DNA from: Leptolyngbya sp. PCC 6406
GTDB lineage: Bacteria > Cyanobacteriota > Cyanobacteriia > Phormidesmidales > Phormidesmidaceae
Length of the DNA: 64,000 bases
NCBI RefSeq assembly: GCF_000332095.2
Contig: NZ_KI913949.1
Coordinates: 5,373,673 to 5,437,672, forward strand
Direction: 5' to 3'
A model generated the notes under the pieces. The model saw nothing but the letters and a program-made list of their open reading frames with translations. It did no database searches and was not told where the DNA came from. The position numbers were made by a program, and so were the translations under genes. This document shows, in pieces, positions 61,001 to 64,000 of the stretch; positions within the stretch are counted from its first letter, which is position 1, and every line of letters starts with the position of its first letter.

Positions 61001-61415
61001 GTGTGAGCCTGATACCCCAGCAATTCCCAGAGATCCTCAGCATCACGAGCTGGTCAGCAAGGGGGCAGCGCATATTCTGGAGGAGGAGAAGAGTTCTGGC
61101 GGGCAACTGGGGCGACCCTCTGGAGCCCGGTTCCGCACCTATGAACGGCTGAAGCGCTATGCCCAGGCAGTGAAGGGGACGCTGTTTGAGTCGCAGGATT
61201 TGGTGAATGCGATCGACCTGGTTTATCGCTATCCCCTGCGGCAAACGGCGACGGATCAGCTCAATCGCCAGCTCAAAAGCGGCATTGATGATGCGCAGCT
61301 AGCGGATTTGGTAGTGGCGCTCTATCAGGATGAGCGGCTATGCCTGGTGCAGGAAAGTGAGTGCGATCGCGAACCCCAAATCATTTGTTCAATGGGGCTG
61401 TTTCAGCAACGCTAA
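58017..61415 (+). CDS. PLD-like / SNF2 helicase fusion, defence-type
   Basis: A 1132-residue DNA translocase. Residues 1-200 form a phospholipase D-like nuclease domain with His139 and Lys141 of HAKLYLV and GSSNLTLSGL, but the Asp of HxKx4D is replaced by His146. The SNF2 helicase has Walker A GDVVGLGKT (279-287), the DESH box (352-355), LLSATPYNK, and the C-terminal lobe KVLVFTQFADTVRYL, LIATDVLSEGLNLQ and QRAGRVDRIGQ. The last 200 residues are unassigned. It starts with TTG; MPRIFDNIEQ is the usual N-terminus of such proteins as I recall them. PLD-SNF2 helicases are typical of restriction-like defence loci. It heads the island after tRNA-Glu. Confidence 0.85.
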   Translation: MPRIFDNIEQKLHPALTSALDTAYRADFCVGYFNLRGWEQIATHINPLAGGEGACCRLLIGMNKLPQEELYDSRSLLSGQAGIDNRQVIQLRKRIAQEFRQQLALGVPNNREEAAFRRLSAQLKAKKLVVKLFLGHSLHAKLYLVHRHDAHSPTVGFLGSSNLTLSGLSYQGELNVDVLEHDACEKLQRWFNDRWADHWCFDISEDLADLIDSSWAREQQPPPYHIYLKIAYHLSQEARAGLSEYKIPREIDAQLFEFQKAAVQIAAHHVNRRGGVLIGDVVGLGKTLVGATLARILQEDYFLETLIICPKNLVSMWQDYVDRYRLLAKVLSISRVQHELPELRRYRVVLIDESHNLRNRDGKRYRAIQEYIAINECRCILLSATPYNKTYLDLSAQLRLFVPEDQDLGIRPEVFLSQIGGELEFIRKHQAAVRSLRAFELSDHADDWRDLMKLYMVRRTRSFIQTNYAKTEEQLPLDKEWQQRPPRKYLEFPNGQRAYFPDRRPQTIKFQAEEEGNPYGRLYSEAVVEAINGLSLPRYGLGNYAISTRNRKLTPSEEQQLKGLSRAGKRLMGFSRTNLYKRLESGGPAFIQSLDRHILRNYIFLHAIEQGLDLPIGSQEASLLDTRNNDEDADALAASFFDVEAEEEATENEAAPDPADADYRRRAAAVYDQYATRYQRRFKWIKPGLFKVALKKDLLADAEVLTTILQTCGPWQAHQDTKLGALIDLITHQHPAEKVLVFTQFADTVRYLTAELKQAGIAAIAGVTGDDDNPAAIAWRFSPRSNQKSIPASEELRVLIATDVLSEGLNLQDCAIIVNYDLPWAIIRLIQRAGRVDRIGQTADTIRCYSFLPVEGVERIIRLRSRLRQRLQENAEVVGTDEAFFEDEIDEQTILDLYHEKSDILDGEADAEVDLTSEAYQIWKNAIDADPSLKQTIENLPPVVYSTRAHTPAPGQPEGVLVYLKTSEGNDALALIDRNGTSVTQSQLAILRLAQCEPDTPAIPRDPQHHELVSKGAAHILEEEKSSGGQLGRPSGARFRTYERLKRYAQAVKGTLFESQDLVNAIDLVYRYPLRQTATDQLNRQLKSGIDDAQLADLVVALYQDERLCLVQESECDREPQIICSMGLFQQR

Positions 61416-61479
61416 ACTTTAGGCGACAGCCTTAGCTCATGATACTGTGTGCCGCCGCGTACTCCCTTGGAAAAGAACT

Positions 61480-62118
61480 ATGGTCAGCGTCATCCCTGCC
61501 AATCAAGTCTCCCTAGCTCTATTAGAGGAAAGATACGGCCTCCAAGAGGCTGACCAGACAGACTTCTTTTCAGAATGGCAAACGGGGCTAGAGGAACTGA
61601 CCGAACTAGAAAAGCAGTATCTTGATCGGGTTAAAACCCATTTCAAACGCCTCCTCAAAAGCCCCCCACTGTTAGAAAACAGCGTCAAAATGGTGGTACT
61701 CTCACCGCTGCTGGATATGGCAGGGTTCTACGATGACCCGTTCCACCTGCGTTCCGAGGTGGGTGTGGAAGTGACTGCTGAGGATGAAGGGGAGGTGATT
61801 CGCGGCAAAATTGATGTCTTGGTGCTAAAGCATCGGTTTTGGATCCTCGTGGTGGAAGCAAAACGCAGTGATTTTGATGTGAATATTGCGACGGCTCAAG
61901 CGCTGGCCTATATGCTGGCAAATCCAGAGGCAGGAAAGCCGAGTTTTGCCATGGTCAGTAATGGCCAGAGTTTTTTGTTTCTAAAACTGACGAAAGCGCC
62001 GCATTCCCGGTATGGCAATTCACGCCTGTTTTCCCTGGTTAGTCCGGGCAATGATCTCTATAAGGTGCTGAAGATAATGAAGTCTCTGGGGCAATTAATT
62101 GGGGCGGAAACGGCTTAG
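61480..62118 (+). CDS. HsdR_N-like PD-(D/E)XK nuclease
   Basis: A 212-residue protein from the ATG at 61480 (the frame opens at 61447). The core RGKIDVLVLKHRFWILVVEAKRSDFD places Asp112, Glu126 and Lys128 in the PD-(D/E)XK arrangement and Gln140 in the following helix, as in the nuclease part of type I restriction HsdR subunits. No helicase domain is attached; the PLD-SNF2 protein 64 bases upstream may supply that activity in trans. That would be a split restriction-like enzyme, but there is no methylase gene here. Confidence 0.8.
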   Translation: MVSVIPANQVSLALLEERYGLQEADQTDFFSEWQTGLEELTELEKQYLDRVKTHFKRLLKSPPLLENSVKMVVLSPLLDMAGFYDDPFHLRSEVGVEVTAEDEGEVIRGKIDVLVLKHRFWILVVEAKRSDFDVNIATAQALAYMLANPEAGKPSFAMVSNGQSFLFLKLTKAPHSRYGNSRLFSLVSPGNDLYKVLKIMKSLGQLIGAETA

Positions 62119-62219
62119 GATGTGCCGGAAAAATTATGGTAGTGTCGCCGACACAACTTCCGTTTTCGTTGATAAGAAAGGGTGGAAATTCCCAAAACAT
62201 TGGAACTGAGACACAGAAA

Positions 62220-63368
62220 ATGAAGCGCCTCCAAATTGAGAACTTAGGACAAATCAAAAATGCTGACATTGAGTTTGGAGACTTAACCCTATTTGTTGGG
62301 CCTCAGGCCACAGGCAAGAGCATAGTATCACAGCTTATAAAGTTGCTGATAGACCACGAAGACATCGTTTATAGCATCAGAAAGAATGGCTATGATTGGG
62401 GCGGTAATTCTATTAACTTTATGGAATTTTACTTTGGCGAAGGGATGCGTCATCTATGGGATGAAAGCACTGAAATCGTTGTAGATAGCGCCAGCATTAA
62501 GCTTGCTGATATTTTAGAGAGAAATAATCGTGTCAAAGAAAAGTTATTTTTTGTTCCAGCCCAGAGAGTTCTAATTCTTGAAAATGGATGGCCTAAACCT
62601 TTCACTAGTTTCGAGGTTGGCGATCCCTATGTCGTGAGAAATTTTAGCGAGCATCTGCGACTCTTAATGCAACAGGGTCTAGGCAGTAAAGGTAGCGCTA
62701 TTTTTCCTCAGGTGGGCCGTCTTAAAAAAGAGCTTCGAGATGCCTTAGATGAGAGTATTTTTCATGGGGCTCAAGTTGAGCTAAATACGACGGGTATGAG
62801 AAAGCGAATTCAACTTAACATGAATGGTGATTTGCTACCGTTTATGACTTGGTCTGCTGGTCAGCGTGAATTCATGCCATTGCTGCTAGGGCTTTACTGG
62901 TTAATGCCCGCATCACGAGCATCTAAAAAATCAGATATCGATTGGGTGATTATTGAGGAACTTGAAATGGGATTACACCCTCAAGCCATTTTATCGGTAT
63001 TTTTGATCTGTTTAGAACTCCTTCATCGAGGGTACCGCCTCATCATTTCTACCCATTCACCTGTGTTATTAGAAGCAGCTTGGGCAATTCGTTCTCTGCA
63101 AGAAGAGAAGGCAGATGTCAAATATCTAAATTCCCTCTTTCGGCTGAAATCATCCCCTGGCATAGACAAAATATTTGAGAATATTCTTGAAAACAAAGAA
63201 ATTAAAACCTATTATTTTGATCGTCAACCAGAAGGCGTTTTTGCTCGCAATATTTCATCCCTCGATCCAGTAGATGCAGATACTTCGGTAGCTAACTGGG
63301 GAGGCTTGACTAGCTTTAGCAGCCAAGCCTCAGATGTCATCTCTCAAATGATGCAAGAAAAATCATGA
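62220..63368 (+). CDS. OLD/ABC-type AAA ATPase of putative two-gene defence system
   Basis: A 382-residue SMC/ABC-like ATPase from the ATG at 62220. Walker A GPQATGKS (27-34), a Q-loop-like VPAQRVLIL, the signature TWSAGQREF, Walker B WVIIEELEMGLHP, where Glu-Glu replaces Asp-Glu, and the H loop IISTHSPVLLEAA are in the right order. Only a short coiled segment separates the lobes, as in OLD-family and RecF-like ATPases of defence systems (GajA, PtuA, AriA). It lacks their Toprim domain. The stop overlaps the start of the next gene by four bases, so the two products are probably made in fixed ratio. Confidence 0.85.
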   Translation: MKRLQIENLGQIKNADIEFGDLTLFVGPQATGKSIVSQLIKLLIDHEDIVYSIRKNGYDWGGNSINFMEFYFGEGMRHLWDESTEIVVDSASIKLADILERNNRVKEKLFFVPAQRVLILENGWPKPFTSFEVGDPYVVRNFSEHLRLLMQQGLGSKGSAIFPQVGRLKKELRDALDESIFHGAQVELNTTGMRKRIQLNMNGDLLPFMTWSAGQREFMPLLLGLYWLMPASRASKKSDIDWVIIEELEMGLHPQAILSVFLICLELLHRGYRLIISTHSPVLLEAAWAIRSLQEEKADVKYLNSLFRLKSSPGIDKIFENILENKEIKTYYFDRQPEGVFARNISSLDPVDADTSVANWGGLTSFSSQASDVISQMMQEKS

Positions 63369-63799
63369 GTTTTAGGTCTGCTGTGCAATCTACGCCATCT
63401 CTACAAGCAGCATTGAAACCGGGCTTAAGAGCTTTAGGTAGCAATAGCAGTAAAATTAAATCAAACGACCCTGGTAAATGTGAAGGTAGCATTGATATTG
63501 ATACAACGGTGAGGGCACAATATCCCAATAGTTCTCGCTGGGACTATGCTTTGGGATATGGCGGTAAAACCTACTTTGTTGAAGTGCATAGTGCTAAAAC
63601 AGATGAAGTTTCATCGGTGCTCAATAAACTACAATGGCTCAAAGATTTTCTGGTAAGGGATGTACCAGAACTTAACAAAGAACCGAGATCCTTCCACTGG
63701 ATTGCCTCAGGAAAAGTTGCTATCTTGCCTAGTAGTTCTCAAGCACGTCAGTTAGCCCAAAAAGGGCTCAGAGTAGCAGGTCAATTAACGCTGCCTTGA
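63365..63799 (+). CDS. Small PD-(D/E)XK-like partner protein of AAA ATPase
   Basis: A 144-residue protein translationally coupled to the ATPase (ATGA overlap at 63365-63368). The core is RWDYALGYGGKTYFVEVHSAKTDEVSSVLNKLQWLKDFL. A strand with Asp60, a strand with Glu73 followed by His75 and Lys78, and a helix are arranged like a minimal nuclease, although His stands where the catalytic Lys of ExK is usual. DID (44-46) adds acidic residues. I know no named family. It is the likely effector of the pair; nuclease activity is inference. Confidence 0.6.
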   Translation: MSFRSAVQSTPSLQAALKPGLRALGSNSSKIKSNDPGKCEGSIDIDTTVRAQYPNSSRWDYALGYGGKTYFVEVHSAKTDEVSSVLNKLQWLKDFLVRDVPELNKEPRSFHWIASGKVAILPSSSQARQLAQKGLRVAGQLTLP

Positions 63800-63835
63800 T
63801 CGACACCATCCAGGATCTTAAATCCCCCTGAAACC

Positions 63836-64000
63836 ATGCCAGAAGCCACCCTGTCTCCCTTAGTGGAAGCCATTACTGAGCAGCTCAAGACCCTCTCAGC
63901 GGAGGAGCTACACACCATCCAGGAGTTTGTGGACTACCTGGCCTGGAAGCGTCAGCAGGAGTCGAGTCCCGCCCCAGTCAAGAAAAAATCCGCTGAGGAA
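63836..64000 (+). CDS. Partial small protein, DUF2281/antitoxin-like
   Basis: A frame of 55 codons starting with ATG at 63836 that runs off the right edge. The segment LVEAITEQLKTLSAEELHTIQEFVDYLAWKR resembles DUF2281-type antitoxins (LxxLPEExxxEVxDFVEFL). A toxin gene may follow beyond the window. Confidence 0.55.
   Translation, partial: MPEATLSPLVEAITEQLKTLSAEELHTIQEFVDYLAWKRQQESSPAPVKKKSAEE

Overview
The window comes from a cyanobacterial chromosome of fairly high GC content. The palindrome GCGATCGC (HIP1) recurs throughout, in genes as well as spacers. The gene set agrees: a carboxysome shell protein of the CcmK3 type, a CyanoP-like lipoprotein next to maf, a DUF2555 gene fused head to tail with coaBC, DUF29 and Uma2 proteins, an exported TPR-CHAT protein and two class III adenylate cyclases. 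I cannot name the genus from sequence alone.

Layout. 0-2.4 kb: end of an unknown minus-strand gene, then a PAS/PAS hybrid histidine kinase. 2.5-5.3 kb: the 3' half of a lysine tRNA and a molybdate transporter (modABC, minus strand). 5.4-11 kb: minus-strand accessory genes (a PspC-CPBP-CPBP operon, a small membrane protein, an Acg-like nitroreductase, a DUF6544 protein, a membrane protein and a DUF4177-like protein). 11.2-31 kb: mainly housekeeping and signalling genes (acs, secreted LRR protein, MASE1 adenylate cyclase, PadR regulator, GIDE-type membrane protein, roadblock-like protein, DUF2555-coaBC, sugar transferase, NurA nuclease, an intact IS701-like element, Cache-HAMP adenylate cyclase, rdgB, DUF29, ABC exporter). 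31-37.7 kb: Uma2, TPR-CHAT, a serine-recombinase-like protein lacking its usual catalytic residues, and a NUDIX/NrtR-like protein. 37.7-46 kb: a stretch rich in miniature transposon-like repeats around trhO, an acetamidase/copper amine oxidase pair, a RelE-type toxin-antitoxin pair and a broken NACHT gene. 46-57.6 kb: SGNH hydrolase, ccmK3-like gene, IS110 element, a membrane protein, recG, an acidic protein, cyanoP and maf.

From 57.7 kb a tRNA-Glu(UUC) is followed by a run of plus-strand genes resembling a defence island: a PLD-SNF2 helicase, an HsdR_N-like nuclease, and an AAA/ABC-type ATPase whose stop codon overlaps the start of a small PD-(D/E)XK-like protein. The last two form the best candidate for an undescribed two-gene system here. 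The other distinctive property is at least seven families of short inverted-repeat elements. One is a 209-bp element with perfect 17-bp terminal repeats, inserted with a 7-bp target duplication inside a copy of another family; several copies abut start or stop codons.
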